The notes: generated from the letters alone by a model not told the origin. A stretch of 64,000 nucleotides of DNA from CAXTPV01 sp965276715 (GCA_965276715.1 OZ255622.1:4030001-4094000); one strand, 5' to 3'; shown: positions 8,617 through 18,187, counted from the first letter of the stretch. A program made the numbers and translations.

Positions 8617-9845
8617 GGTCCGCTCCGAGGCCAATTGGCGGTCCAGGGGGCCGCCCCCCTGGCGGGGTGCGGGGCAGCGCCCCGCGTGCTCACGCCGTGC
8701 GTCGAGGCCAGGACCCGTCGCGCCAGACGTTGCGAGGGCAACTCCACCCAGCGGTGCAGCAACGTCGCGGCACCCACGCAGAAGGCGCCGAGCCCGACCA
8801 CGCAACCGGCGCGCAACCAGAGCGGACTGCCGTGCAGCCAGAGGTCGAACAGCCAGAGCGACAGCCGCGTCGGGATGTAGTGCACGAGGTAGAACGAGAA
8901 CGAGATCTTGCCGAGGAACAAGGCTGGCCGGCTCTCGAGAACCGCGTTGACCGGGCCGCGCCGGTACGCCAGCCCGAGGATGATCCCGCCAAATCCCAGC
9001 ACGACGAGAAGGTTCAGTGGCCGCCACAGGAGCGTGGTCATGATCCAGATCAGCGACAGGATCGTGACCAGCGACGCCCACCGCCCCCCGCCGCTCCAGC
9101 ATCGGTGGCAGCGAGACAGGGCGACGCCGGCGACGAAACAGAATCCCATCCGGACGAGACCGAAAGCGGCCGTCGGATTGTCGGTCGCGTGTCCGCCGGC
9201 GATCATCGCCACGACCAGCAGCACCAAGCTCGCGGCCGCGCCCGACGCGGCAAGTGCCGCCGACCGGCAGCGGATCGCGGCCCACGCCAGCACGGGAAAG
9301 ACGGCGTAGCCCGCGACCTCGGCACTCAGGCTCCAGGCCGGCCCGTTCCATTGCCCGGGCTTGATGATGGACCAGGTCTGCGCCAGCAGGATGGTCTGCA
9401 GGAAGCCCGACGCGGAGAAATCGTGCTCGTGCCAGCGGACCGGCACGCCGCCCGCGAACCGCGTCCAGTCCACGAACCCGGGCAACGCGAGCGCGATCGG
9501 CACCAGCAGCAGCAGCACGGCCGCGTTCAGCGGATAGACCCGGAAGAAGCGCAGGACATAGAAGTCGATGAGCGGCCGGCCCCGCCACGCGCGGAAATCA
9601 CGCTCGTGCACGTGCATCAGGATGAAGCCCGACAGGATGAAGAACAGGTCCACGCCGCGAAAACCGTTATAGAAGAAGACGTTTCGGCCGATCGACGGCG
9701 CCTGCAGATAGACGGCCAGCACGATCTGGGCGTGCGTGAGACAGACATAGATCGCGGCGGCACCGCGTATCCCGGTCAGGCTCGCGATCGCGTCCGCGCG
9801 CCGGGCGCCCCGCGACGGATCGACGTCTGCCAGCACCACCGCCAC
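8613..9845 (-). CDS. Acyltransferase 3 family membrane protein
   Basis: A 410-residue integral membrane protein with about ten hydrophobic segments. Family marks near the N-terminus are SLTGIRGAAAIYV and FRGVDLFFILSGFIL, with RFFRVYPLN following. Such proteins (OafA/ExoZ type) move acetyl or other acyl groups onto exported glycans. The start is GTG 9845 with GGAGGAG upstream. The last ~25 residues are encoded by a dispersed palindromic repeat and the stop lies under the end of the export gene, which suggests the natural C-terminus was extended. It is divergent from a second acyltransferase at 10069. Confidence 0.87.
   Translation of the reverse strand: MAVVLADVDPSRGARRADAIASLTGIRGAAAIYVCLTHAQIVLAVYLQAPSIGRNVFFYNGFRGVDLFFILSGFILMHVHERDFRAWRGRPLIDFYVLRFFRVYPLNAAVLLLLVPIALALPGFVDWTRFAGGVPVRWHEHDFSASGFLQTILLAQTWSIIKPGQWNGPAWSLSAEVAGYAVFPVLAWAAIRCRSAALAASGAAASLVLLVVAMIAGGHATDNPTAAFGLVRMGFCFVAGVALSRCHRCWSGGGRWASLVTILSLIWIMTTLLWRPLNLLVVLGFGGIILGLAYRRGPVNAVLESRPALFLGKISFSFYLVHYIPTRLSLWLFDLWLHGSPLWLRAGCVVGLGAFCVGAATLLHRWVELPSQRLARRVLASTHGVSTRGAAPHPARGAAPWTANWPRSGP
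8637..8686. repeat. Dispersed GC-rich palindromic element, copy 1
   Basis: Two adjacent hairpins: CCAGGGGG/CCCCCCTGG arms at 8643-8662 and GCGGGGC/GCCCCGC arms at 8669-8685. The whole unit, including the linker, matches the reverse complement of copy 2 at 18141-18187 almost base for base. It follows the export gene stop and could terminate transcription. Confidence 0.75.
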
Positions 9846-10068
9846 CTTCGCTCCTCCGGGCGTTGGCCAGATTCTACCACCCTCGGGACGGACCCGCGCT
9901 GCGCATCGGGACTAGTCGGATCCGGATCGTCGAAAAAGGCGTAACCCGGCGGCGCTCGCCGCCCGCGGCTCGTCGAGGTCGTATGATCGTTGAAGGCCCG
10001 GAACCTTGGCGCCCGGAACGTCGGAGAGGATGCGGGATGGTCCCGAGGCCGATCGGTCATGAAAGCTG

Positions 10069-11214
10069 ATGGAGGCCGGTGCACCCGCGCTCGGGCCGGG
10101 TGAGATCCGCAACCTCACCGGACTTCGCGGCTGCGCCGCCATCCTTGTCATGTACTACCACTTCGTGCTCGCCCTGCGCGTCCAGCCGTTCCCGGCCCGG
10201 GCCTTCCTCGCGCACGGATATCTCTGGGTGGATCTCTTCTTCATCCTGAGCGGCTTCGTGCTCGCCTACGGCCATTCCCGGCATTTCCCGCAACGATACG
10301 ATCCGGTCGTCCATCTCCGTTTCCTGGTCTCGCGTTTCGCGCGGATCTTTCCCCTCTACGCCATCGTCACCGTCGAGAGCGCCTGTCTCCTGCTGTGGCG
10401 GACAGGTCACGCCGATCTCGGCGTTCTCGCGCTGAACCTGCTGATGGTGCAGGGGTGGGGCTTGGCACCCAGTCTGGAAGGGGCCGCCTGGTCGGTCAGT
10501 ACCGAATGGAGCGCCTATCTCCTGTTCCCGCTGCTGCTGCGGCTGGGCCTGCGGTCGCGGTGGGTGGCGGGCATGACCGCGTCCGCGATGTTCGCGGCAC
10601 TCGCGGTCCTGGCCTGCTCGGCCGGCCCGTTCGGTCTGCCCGGTCAAGGTCGAAGCGGCGGGCTCGACATCTACAGCGCCGCGACCCTGGCTCCGTTGCT
10701 GCGCTGCCTGGCCGAGTTCATGCTCGGGCTGGTCGTCTTTCGCGTCGCCGCCCACGCGCGGGTGCGGTGCTGCTCCTGGACCGGCGGGGTGGCGGTCGGC
10801 GCGGCTTGCCTTCTCCTGGCCACCATCTCGCTCGGACGGGACCTCGCGACAATCGTGCTGTTCTGTGTGCTGCTCGTCGCACTGTCACAGCAGCGCGGTG
10901 TCCTGTCGACGTTGCTGAGTGCCTCGGTTCCGTATCGGCTCGGCCAATGGTCCTATTCGATCTATCTCCTGCACGACAAGTTCGTCCATCCCGCGGATCG
11001 CTTGAGCGTCTGGCTCGCGTCCCGCATCCCGTTCGCCGCCTCCGTCTCCATGCTCCTCACGGGCCTCGCGGTGGTCGCCGTCAGCGCCCTGACCTTCGCC
11101 TGCCTGGAGCGCCCGCTGCGCCGCCTGACGTCGAGTGTCCTGCGGCCCCTGCCAGCTTCCGGTCGGACGGGTCGACAGGACCCATCGGTGCCGAGCATGG
11201 AGGCCGGAACGTGA
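10069..11214 (+). CDS. Acyltransferase 3 family membrane protein
   Basis: A 381-residue multi-spanning protein. It opens with NLTGLRGCAAILVMYYHF (His near residue 28), then LWVDLFFILSGFVLAYGH and RFARIFPLYA, which are the family hallmarks, and ends in hydrophobic helices with YSIYLLHDKF. It probably O-acylates the exopolysaccharide or its lipid-linked repeat unit in the inner membrane. No strong ribosome-binding site precedes the ATG. Its stop overlaps the GTG start of the ligase-like gene (GTGA), indicating coupling. The 223-bp gap to the divergent paralogue must contain both promoters. Confidence 0.87.
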   Translation: MEAGAPALGPGEIRNLTGLRGCAAILVMYYHFVLALRVQPFPARAFLAHGYLWVDLFFILSGFVLAYGHSRHFPQRYDPVVHLRFLVSRFARIFPLYAIVTVESACLLLWRTGHADLGVLALNLLMVQGWGLAPSLEGAAWSVSTEWSAYLLFPLLLRLGLRSRWVAGMTASAMFAALAVLACSAGPFGLPGQGRSGGLDIYSAATLAPLLRCLAEFMLGLVVFRVAAHARVRCCSWTGGVAVGAACLLLATISLGRDLATIVLFCVLLVALSQQRGVLSTLLSASVPYRLGQWSYSIYLLHDKFVHPADRLSVWLASRIPFAASVSMLLTGLAVVAVSALTFACLERPLRRLTSSVLRPLPASGRTGRQDPSVPSMEAGT

Positions 11215-12647
11215 GCGGGCAGACTCTCCGCATGAAGAGGGATTTCCTCGACCGGACGCGCAGGATCGGCCGGCACTACGATCTGCGCATCGTGATGCTG
11301 TCGGTCCCCGTCCTCTGCCTCGTCTTCTTCCTCTCGGTGGCACTCGCGGGCACCTTCGTCTGGGCGCCGCTCATCCCGCTCGTCCTGGTCGGTGCCGCGC
11401 TCGCCGGCTGGCTGGTTCTCGCGGCAGCCTGCGGCTCGCCGATGGCGATGATGATCTATCTCGGCGTGCTCGCCTTCCTGATCGATGCGCAGTTCCGGGT
11501 CCGCGGCGCCGGCGACATCCAGGGAGACTGGCAGAGCGCCCTGAAATTCCTGGTCTGGCTGGGAGCGGGCGTGATCGGCGCCCCGCATGTGCCAGCGCTG
11601 CGGCGGATGATCGCGCGCCCGGGCAGTGCGCTGTGGCTTGCCTACATCACGGTCGCCCTGATCTCCAGCCTCTATTCCCCGGCGGCAGGCTACAGTTTCG
11701 GCTGCGCGCTCGCCCTGCTCTGCCTGTTCGCGTTCTCTTTCGCCGTCGTCGAGGTTCTTTCGCAATCCCAGCTGCTCTGGACGCTGACGATCTCCCTCAC
11801 GCTGTTCAATTTCGGAGGCTGGATCGTCTTCTTCGCGGTCCCGGAGCTCGGCACCTCGGCCGCCTGGACCACATCGGGACTGATGATGCGGATGTGCGGT
11901 CTCGCGGGACAGGCCACCAATCTTGGTGCCCTGTGCACGACCGCGGTCGGGGCCGTCTTCATTCTGTGGCGGATCGGGCGCTGCAACGTGTTCGCGGCAC
12001 TGGCCCTGGGCGGCTTCGCCTTCGCCACCCTGGTTAAGAGCGACGCCCGGACCGCGGAGATCGCAACCATCGCGGCACTCGGCCTGGTGATGGTCTCCCG
12101 ATCGCTCACCATGGTCATCGGCGGCAGCCTGCTCGCCGCGAGCCTCGTCATCGTGCTGGAGGTCTTCCCCAGGATCCCCGCTGCCCTGGGGGCTCAGTTC
12201 AGTCGCTCCGGCGATCCCACCGAGGTCTATACGCTCACCGGGCGCCTCGACATCTGGGATTTCGCCTTCCAGCAGATCAAGCTGAGTCCGATCGTCGGCT
12301 ACGGCTACAATTCCAGCAAGGTCGTGCTGGGAAGCCATATCGGCTTCCAGAACGGGCTCATGGTCGATTCCGCCCACAACCTCTACCTGCAGAACCTCCT
12401 GTCCGTCGGCTGTCTCGGCCTGGTTCCCCTGATCGGCATCCTCGTCCATCTGACGTATCGATGCTGCAAGCATCCGGTCCCGATCGTTCTCTACACGCTC
12501 GTCACCGTCCTGGTCTCCAGCATCTCGGACACGGACTCGATCGGAACCACGCCCACTCTCCTGACGCTGTTGTTCTTCATCGCGTCGATCTGGCCCGCCG
12601 AAGCGGACTTGCGTCGCCCCGTTGAAGCCCGGACAGTGCAACCATGA
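11211..12647 (+). CDS. O-antigen ligase/polymerase-like membrane protein
   Basis: A 478-residue polytopic protein with about ten to twelve hydrophobic segments. A large polar loop near residues 330-390 carries LTGRLDIWDFAF, GYGYNSSK and DSAHNLYLQNLL; the G-R-x-x-x-W and H-N-x-x-L patterns match the Wzy_C/O-antigen ligase family. It would polymerise or ligate repeat units in the periplasm. GTG 11211 is chosen because GGAGG lies 7 nt upstream and it overlaps the previous stop; the open frame upstream is a shadow. The gene ends in an ATGA overlap with yghU. Confidence 0.83.
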   Translation: MSGQTLRMKRDFLDRTRRIGRHYDLRIVMLSVPVLCLVFFLSVALAGTFVWAPLIPLVLVGAALAGWLVLAAACGSPMAMMIYLGVLAFLIDAQFRVRGAGDIQGDWQSALKFLVWLGAGVIGAPHVPALRRMIARPGSALWLAYITVALISSLYSPAAGYSFGCALALLCLFAFSFAVVEVLSQSQLLWTLTISLTLFNFGGWIVFFAVPELGTSAAWTTSGLMMRMCGLAGQATNLGALCTTAVGAVFILWRIGRCNVFAALALGGFAFATLVKSDARTAEIATIAALGLVMVSRSLTMVIGGSLLAASLVIVLEVFPRIPAALGAQFSRSGDPTEVYTLTGRLDIWDFAFQQIKLSPIVGYGYNSSKVVLGSHIGFQNGLMVDSAHNLYLQNLLSVGCLGLVPLIGILVHLTYRCCKHPVPIVLYTLVTVLVSSISDTDSIGTTPTLLTLLFFIASIWPAEADLRRPVEARTVQP

Positions 12648-13516
12648 TCGATCAACCCGACTACATCCCGCCCGACATCTGGACCTGGCGTCAGGGCAGC
12701 GGCCAGTTCGCCTCCATCAACCGCCCCGTCGCCGGTCCCACGCACGAGAAGGCGCTGCCCGTCGGCCGTCATCCGCTGCAGCTCTATTCGCTGGGCACAC
12801 CCAACGGCGTGAAGGTGACGGTGATGCTCGAGGAGCTGCTGGAGCGCGGGGAGGCCGGCGCGGAATACGATGCCTGGCTGATCCGCATCGGCGACGGCGA
12901 CCAGTTCGGCAGCGGCTTCGTGGGCGTCAATCCCAACTCCAAGATCCCGGCGCTCGTCGACCGCTCCGGCCCGTCGCCGATCCGCGTCTTCGAGTCGGGC
13001 TCGATCCTGCTCTACCTCGCCGAGAAGTTCGGCGCCTTCCTGCCCGCCGACGCCGGGACGCGCGCCGAATGCCTGTCCTGGCTGTTCTGGCAGATGGGCA
13101 GCGCGCCCTATCTCGGCGGCGGCTTCGGCCATTTCTACGCCTACGCCCCGGTCAAGATCGAATACGCGATCGACCGCTTCGCGATGGAGGTCAAGCGCCA
13201 GCTCGACGTGCTCGACCGTCGCCTCGCGGACAACGACTACCTCACGGGATCCGACTACTCGATCGCCGACATTGCCGTCTGGCCCTGGTATGGCGCCCTG
13301 GCCAGGGGTGCCCTCTACGGCCAATCGGCGCGTTTCCTGCAAGTCCAGGACTACACCCACGTCCAGCGCTGGGCCGACGCGATCGCGTCGCGCAAGGCGG
13401 TCGGGCGCGGCCGCATGGTCAACCGCGTCGTGGGCGAGCCCTCCAGCCAGCTGCACGAGCGCCACGAGGCCGCCGACTTCGAGACGAGGACGCAGGACCG
13501 CCTGTCCCCGGGCTGA
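12644..13516 (+). CDS. yghU: Glutathione S-transferase YghU-type (disulfide-bond reductase)
   Basis: A 290-residue GST of the YghU/Nu class, matching that family's length. The N-terminal thioredoxin-like part contains LYSLGTPNGVKVTVMLEEL and NPNSKIPALVD, followed by ESGSILLYLAEKFG; the helical C-domain ends with NDYLTGSDYSIADIA and WPWYGAL. Family members use glutathione to reduce disulfides or peroxides in the cytosol. The ATG overlaps the stop of the ligase-like gene, but the function suggests that this gene begins a separate metabolic run. Confidence 0.9.
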   Translation: MIDQPDYIPPDIWTWRQGSGQFASINRPVAGPTHEKALPVGRHPLQLYSLGTPNGVKVTVMLEELLERGEAGAEYDAWLIRIGDGDQFGSGFVGVNPNSKIPALVDRSGPSPIRVFESGSILLYLAEKFGAFLPADAGTRAECLSWLFWQMGSAPYLGGGFGHFYAYAPVKIEYAIDRFAMEVKRQLDVLDRRLADNDYLTGSDYSIADIAVWPWYGALARGALYGQSARFLQVQDYTHVQRWADAIASRKAVGRGRMVNRVVGEPSSQLHERHEAADFETRTQDRLSPG

Positions 13517-13595
13517 GCGCTGATTTTTCGGCGTGGTCGAGGGATCGCCCGCGGCACCCGCCGCGTTGGAGGGCGACGCTGTCCAGGAGCCTTGA

Positions 13596-14495
13596 ATGTC
13601 GCGACGCATCCTCTTTACCGGCGGGACCGGCAAGGCCGGCCGCCACGTGCTGCCGTGGCTCGCGGCCAAAGGCTACGAGATCTGCAACCTCGACCTGCAG
13701 CCCCTGCGCGACGCCGGCGTGTTCAACCTCGTGGGCGACATCACCGACATGGGCCAGGTGATCGGTGCCATGACCACCCATTTCGGCCATCCCGGTCTCG
13801 AGCACGGGCGCGTGGCCGCACCCGTCGACGCCGTCGTCCATTTCGCGGCGATCCCGGCGCTCTTCATCAAGCCCGACAACGAGACCTACCGCGTCAACGT
13901 GATGGGCACCTACAACGTCCTCGAGGCGGCGATGAAGCTCGGCATCCGCAAGGTCGTGATCGCATCCAGCGAGACCACCTACGGCGTCTGTTTCGCCGAG
14001 GGTGACCGCGATTTCCACCATTTCCCGCTCGAGGAGGATTACGACAGCGATCCGATGGACAGCTACGGCCTGTCCAAGGTGGTCAACGAGCGGACCGCGC
14101 GCGCCTTCGCCAGCCGTTTCGGCGCCGACATCTACGCGCTGCGCATCGGCAACGTCATCGAGCCGCACGAATATGTCCGCTTCCCCGGCTTCGTGGCCGA
14201 TCCGCCGTCGCGCAAGCGCAACGCCTGGAGCTATATCGACGCGCGCGACCTCGGCCAGATCGTCCATCTCTGCCTCGAGAAGGACGGCCTCGGCTACCAG
14301 GTCTTCAACGCGACCAACGACACCGTCACCGCCGATCTCCCGACCGCCGAGCTGCTCGCGAAATATGCGCCGGGCTCTCCGCTCAAGCGCCCCCTCGTCG
14401 GCGACGAGGCGCCGCTGTCCAACCGCAAGATCCGCGAGGTCCTCGGCTTCAAGGAACAGCACAATTGGCGCGCCGAACTGAAGACCGCCTCTTGA
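13596..14495 (+). CDS. NAD(P)-dependent epimerase/dehydrogenase, extended SDR
   Basis: A 299-residue SDR protein with nucleotide-binding TGGTGKAG near residues 8-15, the VDAVVHFAAIP strand, the serine stretch VIASSETTYG, and the catalytic pair in DSYGLSKVVNE (Y-x3-K). The size and early dehydrogenase-like motifs resemble uronate dehydrogenases and related sugar SDRs; the substrate is not determinable. AGGAG lies upstream of ATG 13596. It is followed with a 4-nt overlap by the cupin gene, so the two are probably co-expressed. Confidence 0.8.
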   Translation: MSRRILFTGGTGKAGRHVLPWLAAKGYEICNLDLQPLRDAGVFNLVGDITDMGQVIGAMTTHFGHPGLEHGRVAAPVDAVVHFAAIPALFIKPDNETYRVNVMGTYNVLEAAMKLGIRKVVIASSETTYGVCFAEGDRDFHHFPLEEDYDSDPMDSYGLSKVVNERTARAFASRFGADIYALRIGNVIEPHEYVRFPGFVADPPSRKRNAWSYIDARDLGQIVHLCLEKDGLGYQVFNATNDTVTADLPTAELLAKYAPGSPLKRPLVGDEAPLSNRKIREVLGFKEQHNWRAELKTAS

Positions 14496-15067
14496 TCGGG
14501 CGCCGCTCATTCTCCGCCCTGCTCTCGACCGCTTGCATGGGAGGCGCCGGCACCGCGCGCGCCGCGAACGCGCCGGACGCCTTCATCCTGCAGCGTAACG
14601 ACTGGGTCCCGAACAATCCCCATCTGCCCGTCCTGCTCTATCATGGCGTGATGTCGACGAGGGATCCCGATCCGGCGCTCTACGAGCAGCTCTTCACGCG
14701 CAACGGCTGGCCGACGCAATGGCGCAACGGCGTCTACGGCTTCCACCATTACCATTCGACCGCGCACGAGGTGCTCGGCTTCGCCGCCGGCCATGCCCGC
14801 CTGATCCTCGGCGGCCCGAACGCCCGCGACGTCACCGTCGGCGCCGGCGATGTGGCAATCCTGCCGGCCGGAACCGGCCATTGCCGGATCGAGGCGAGCG
14901 ACGATTTCCTCGTCATCGGCGCCTACCCGCCCGACCAGGACTGGGACATCTGCCGCGCCGCCCCGGGAGACGCCGCCATCGAGCGGATGCGGCACCTCCC
15001 GTTCCCGAAGTCCGATCCCGTGGGTGGCGGCACCGGCGCGCTCGCGTCGCTTTGGACCAGAGCCTGA
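14492..15067 (+). CDS. Cupin-fold protein with Tat-like signal
   Basis: A 191-residue protein that begins with a twin-arginine-like leader (GRRSFSALLST, ending near ARAANA), so it is probably exported folded. The body has cupin motifs: a histidine pair in FHHYHSTAHEVLG, then GPNARDVTVGAGDVAILPAGTGHCR. The start is uncertain: TTG 14492 overlaps the previous stop and places the RR motif correctly, while another TTG 27 nt earlier would extend it. No catalytic activity can be assigned. It may bind or sense a product of the neighbouring SDR and Rieske enzymes. Confidence 0.7.
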   Translation: MIGRRSFSALLSTACMGGAGTARAANAPDAFILQRNDWVPNNPHLPVLLYHGVMSTRDPDPALYEQLFTRNGWPTQWRNGVYGFHHYHSTAHEVLGFAAGHARLILGGPNARDVTVGAGDVAILPAGTGHCRIEASDDFLVIGAYPPDQDWDICRAAPGDAAIERMRHLPFPKSDPVGGGTGALASLWTRA

Positions 15068-15082
15068 GAAAGCGAGCCCGCG

Positions 15083-16171
15083 ATGGATCAGCCTGTCCAG
15101 ATCACCGCCGACACGAAGCCGGTGAGCCGGCCCCCCGGCGTCGACGCCGGCCGCGACCTGCGTCGCGTCGGCGCCCATCCCGATCATTGGTATCCGCTCG
15201 CCTGGTCGCGTGAGCTCAAGCCGGGCGCGACGCTCGCCGCCGCCTTCGCCGGCGAGCCGATCGTGCTCGTTCGCCCGAAATCGGGACCCGTCTTCGCGCT
15301 CGCCGACCGTTGCGCGCATCGCCAGGTGCCGCTCAGCCAGGGCATGGTCGAGGGATGCGCGCTGCGCTGCGGCTATCATGGCTGGGCCTACGACCAGACC
15401 GGGCGCTGCACTGATGTCCCTTATCTCGGCCGCGGCAAGTTGCCGAACGGCGTACGCGCCTATCCCTGCCGCGAAGCCGGCGGCCTGATCATGGTCTTCC
15501 CGGGCGATCCCGCGCTCGCCGGCGCGGCACCCTCTCCCTCCCTCGGCTCGGTCGCCGATCCAGCCTACAAGACTCGCCGTTTTGGTCGCGAAATCGACTG
15601 CCACTACAGCTTCATGCACGAGAACCTGATGGACATGAACCACCAGTTTCTCCACCGGCGTCAGATGGGAAAAATCAGGCCACGCTTTCTCGGCGGCGAC
15701 GACGGTCCCGATTGGGTCGAGGCCCGTTACAGCTTCGCCCGCACCGACGGCAAGCAATCCTTCGGCGAGGCCGCCATCTTCGGCCAGCGCCGCACCGCCA
15801 ACGACGGCACCGCGCATCGCGAGGTGATGACCATCCGCACCGACTATCCCTATCAGAGCCTCGCCATACGCGGCCCCGACGGCATCGCGATCATGGATCT
15901 CTGGATCGTCTACACGCCGCTCGACCGCGAGCAGCGGCGCTGCCGGACGTTCGGCCTGCTATCGGTGCGCCGCCCGAAAATCCCGCTCCTGCTCGATGCG
16001 GCCTGGCCGCTGCTGATCCTCTTCACCGACCGCATCTTCAAGGAGGATCGCGACGTGGTCGAACAGGAGCAGGCCGCGCACGATGCGCAGGGCTCCGATT
16101 GGAACCAGGAAGTCTTTCCCGTCATCCGGACCCTGCGTTCGGTACTGCGCGAGTGTGGTGCTGCCGACTGA
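15083..16171 (+). CDS. Rieske non-heme iron oxygenase, alpha subunit
   Basis: A 362-residue oxygenase. The Rieske [2Fe-2S] ligands are in DRCAHR and LRCGYHGW (C-x-H ... C-x2-H). The mononuclear iron site is in ENLMDMNHQFLHR (two His plus an acidic residue). Its length and layout are like vanillate demethylase or pheophorbide-a oxygenase-type monooxygenases, which take electrons from a separate reductase. No ferredoxin or reductase gene is adjacent. It follows the cupin gene after 15 nt. The substrate is unknown, with an aromatic ether or carboxylate most likely from family knowledge. Confidence 0.85.
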   Translation: MDQPVQITADTKPVSRPPGVDAGRDLRRVGAHPDHWYPLAWSRELKPGATLAAAFAGEPIVLVRPKSGPVFALADRCAHRQVPLSQGMVEGCALRCGYHGWAYDQTGRCTDVPYLGRGKLPNGVRAYPCREAGGLIMVFPGDPALAGAAPSPSLGSVADPAYKTRRFGREIDCHYSFMHENLMDMNHQFLHRRQMGKIRPRFLGGDDGPDWVEARYSFARTDGKQSFGEAAIFGQRRTANDGTAHREVMTIRTDYPYQSLAIRGPDGIAIMDLWIVYTPLDREQRRCRTFGLLSVRRPKIPLLLDAAWPLLILFTDRIFKEDRDVVEQEQAAHDAQGSDWNQEVFPVIRTLRSVLRECGAAD

Positions 16172-16179
16172 GGGCGGCG

Positions 16180-18114
16180 TCATTCCCGCCAGCAGGCGAA
16201 ATCCTGCGGCGCGATCACGGGTCCGCCGATCAGCATCGAGCGCTGGCCCTCCGGCAACGCCCAGGCGTCCGGTCCATAATTGAACGCGAAGCGCAACTCG
16301 CCACGCCTTCTCAGCCGCACCCCGCGCGGCAACGGCGCAGGGAGCGCGCCGTCGACCCCGTCGAGCGCCAGCAGCATCAGATCGAGCAACAGGTCGCCGT
16401 CGGGCACGCCCGCGACATAGAACGCGTCCCCGTGTGCCACGATCGCGGCCGAGCCGTCGTCGAAGCGCGCCAGCACCCTGCTTGCCGTCTCGACCCACTC
16501 GCGCCAGCGCACCATGCCGCCCGTCAGCGATCCGCGCACCGCATGACGCAATTCCGGCCGCAGCGAGGCCACTTGCGTGATCCGCACACCGAGCAGGGAG
16601 GCAAGGCGTCCGGGGGCCAGCCCCGGTGGGATGGAAAAATTCTCCGTCTTCGAGCCCGAGCGAGGACCGACCACCAGCCGCCCCTCGACCGCCGACAGCG
16701 ACGCGAACCCGGCCTCCGTCACATACGGCAATGTCGGCACCAGCACGACCGCATAGCCGGACAGATCGTGATCCTGCGCCACGAAGTCGACATCGACGCC
16801 ATGCCGTCGTGCCGCCTCGTACCAGCGCAGGCAGATCTCCACGTAACGGAAATCCTCTCCTTGCGGCTGGATCGCGGTGATCCAAGCCGCCTCGTAGTCG
16901 AACACCAGTGCGACAGGCGCGCGCGACGAGGTCGGCAGCGCGCCAAGCGCGCCCAGTTCACGCGCGACGATGGTGGCCTCGTCGCCGCCCACCGACAGCG
17001 CGCGGTCGGGGGTATGCAGACCCGCATGCATCTGCTCCTGCGCGAACGGCGCCTGCCGCCAGCGGAAATAGCTGACCGTCTCCGCGCCGTGCGCGAACGC
17101 CTCCCACGACCACAGCCGAACCATGCCGGGTTTCGGAACCGGGTTCCATGCCGCCCAGTTCACCGGTCCCGGCTGCTGCTCCATCACCCAGAACCGGCCG
17201 CGTCCGACTGTCCGGTACAAATCATGGTTGAACGCCGCGATGTCGGGATGACCGGTCTCGCTGAACATCAGCCGCTCGTCCGCGTCGCAGGCGAGCTGGT
17301 CGGTGAAGCCGAGCGGGTAGGAATCCCAGCTCGCGAAATCGAGATCCCGCCCCATCGCCCAATGGTCGAAATCCGTGAACCGGCCCATGAAATTGTGCGT
17401 GACCGGCCGCCCCGGCGAATGCGCGCGGACGACCGCACTCTGCATCGCGCAATAGGAAACGACCTGCTGCGAGGCGTAGCGCCGGAAATCGAGCCGCGCC
17501 GCCGGATTGGTCTCCGTCACCGCGCCCACCGGCAACGCCACCTCCTCGAAGCTGCCGACTTCCATCGACCAGAACACGTTGCCCCACGCCTCGTTGAGCG
17601 CGCGCGGCGTCTGGTAGCGCTCGGACAGCCAGGTACGAAACCCGGCCAGATCCTCCGCGCCGTACGACAGCACGCTGCCATGGCAGCCGAACTCGTTGTC
17701 GATCTGCCAGGCGCTCACGGCGTCGTTGCGGCCATAGCGCTCGGCGACCGCCTCGGTGATCCGCCTGCTTTCCTCACGCCAGACGCTCGACGAGAACGTC
17801 GTGTGCCGGCGGCTGCCGAAGCCGCGCACCCGCCCGTGCGCGTCGACCGGCAGGATCGACGGCTCTCGGTCGCACAGCCATTTCGGCGGCGTCGCGGTCG
17901 GTGTGCACATCACCACCTTCAGGCCGTGCCGCCCGAGCGTCTCGACCGCACGGTCCAGCCAGTCCCAATCATACACGCCAGGATGCGGCTCGATCCGGCT
18001 CCAGGCAAACTCCGCGATGCGGACGAAACTGATCCCCATCTCGCGCATCCGCCGCGCATCGTCGTCCCACCAGTCTTGTGGCCAATGTTCGGGATAGTAG
18101 CAGACACCGAGCAT
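16180..18114 (-). CDS. Beta-galactosidase, GH42
   Basis: A 644-residue glycoside hydrolase, the usual GH42 length. It opens with CYYPEHWPQDWW; the acid/base Glu is in QIDNEFGC (E141) and the likely nucleophile Glu is E312 in VMEQQPGPVNW. There is no signal peptide, so it acts on imported oligosaccharides. It is the last gene of a minus-strand operon with GH36, two permeases and a binding protein. A palindromic repeat sits between it and the GH36 gene. It converges with the Rieske gene with only 8 nt between stops. Confidence 0.93.
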   Translation of the reverse strand: MLGVCYYPEHWPQDWWDDDARRMREMGISFVRIAEFAWSRIEPHPGVYDWDWLDRAVETLGRHGLKVVMCTPTATPPKWLCDREPSILPVDAHGRVRGFGSRRHTTFSSSVWREESRRITEAVAERYGRNDAVSAWQIDNEFGCHGSVLSYGAEDLAGFRTWLSERYQTPRALNEAWGNVFWSMEVGSFEEVALPVGAVTETNPAARLDFRRYASQQVVSYCAMQSAVVRAHSPGRPVTHNFMGRFTDFDHWAMGRDLDFASWDSYPLGFTDQLACDADERLMFSETGHPDIAAFNHDLYRTVGRGRFWVMEQQPGPVNWAAWNPVPKPGMVRLWSWEAFAHGAETVSYFRWRQAPFAQEQMHAGLHTPDRALSVGGDEATIVARELGALGALPTSSRAPVALVFDYEAAWITAIQPQGEDFRYVEICLRWYEAARRHGVDVDFVAQDHDLSGYAVVLVPTLPYVTEAGFASLSAVEGRLVVGPRSGSKTENFSIPPGLAPGRLASLLGVRITQVASLRPELRHAVRGSLTGGMVRWREWVETASRVLARFDDGSAAIVAHGDAFYVAGVPDGDLLLDLMLLALDGVDGALPAPLPRGVRLRRRGELRFAFNYGPDAWALPEGQRSMLIGGPVIAPQDFACWRE

Positions 18115-18140
18115 GATCAGACCCCAGGTTGTAGGAAGAT

Positions 18141-18187
18141 GCGGGGCTCTGCCCCGCGCCCCGCCAGGGGCCGGGCCCCTGGACCGC
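18141..18187. repeat. Dispersed GC-rich palindromic element, copy 2
   Basis: Hairpins GCGGGGCTCTGCCCCGC (18141-18157) and CCAGGGGCC/GGCCCCTGG arms (18164-18182) followed by ACCGCC. It is the inverted counterpart of copy 1. Its place inside the GH36-GH42 operon suggests either attenuation of the downstream gene or RNA stabilisation. Confidence 0.75.
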
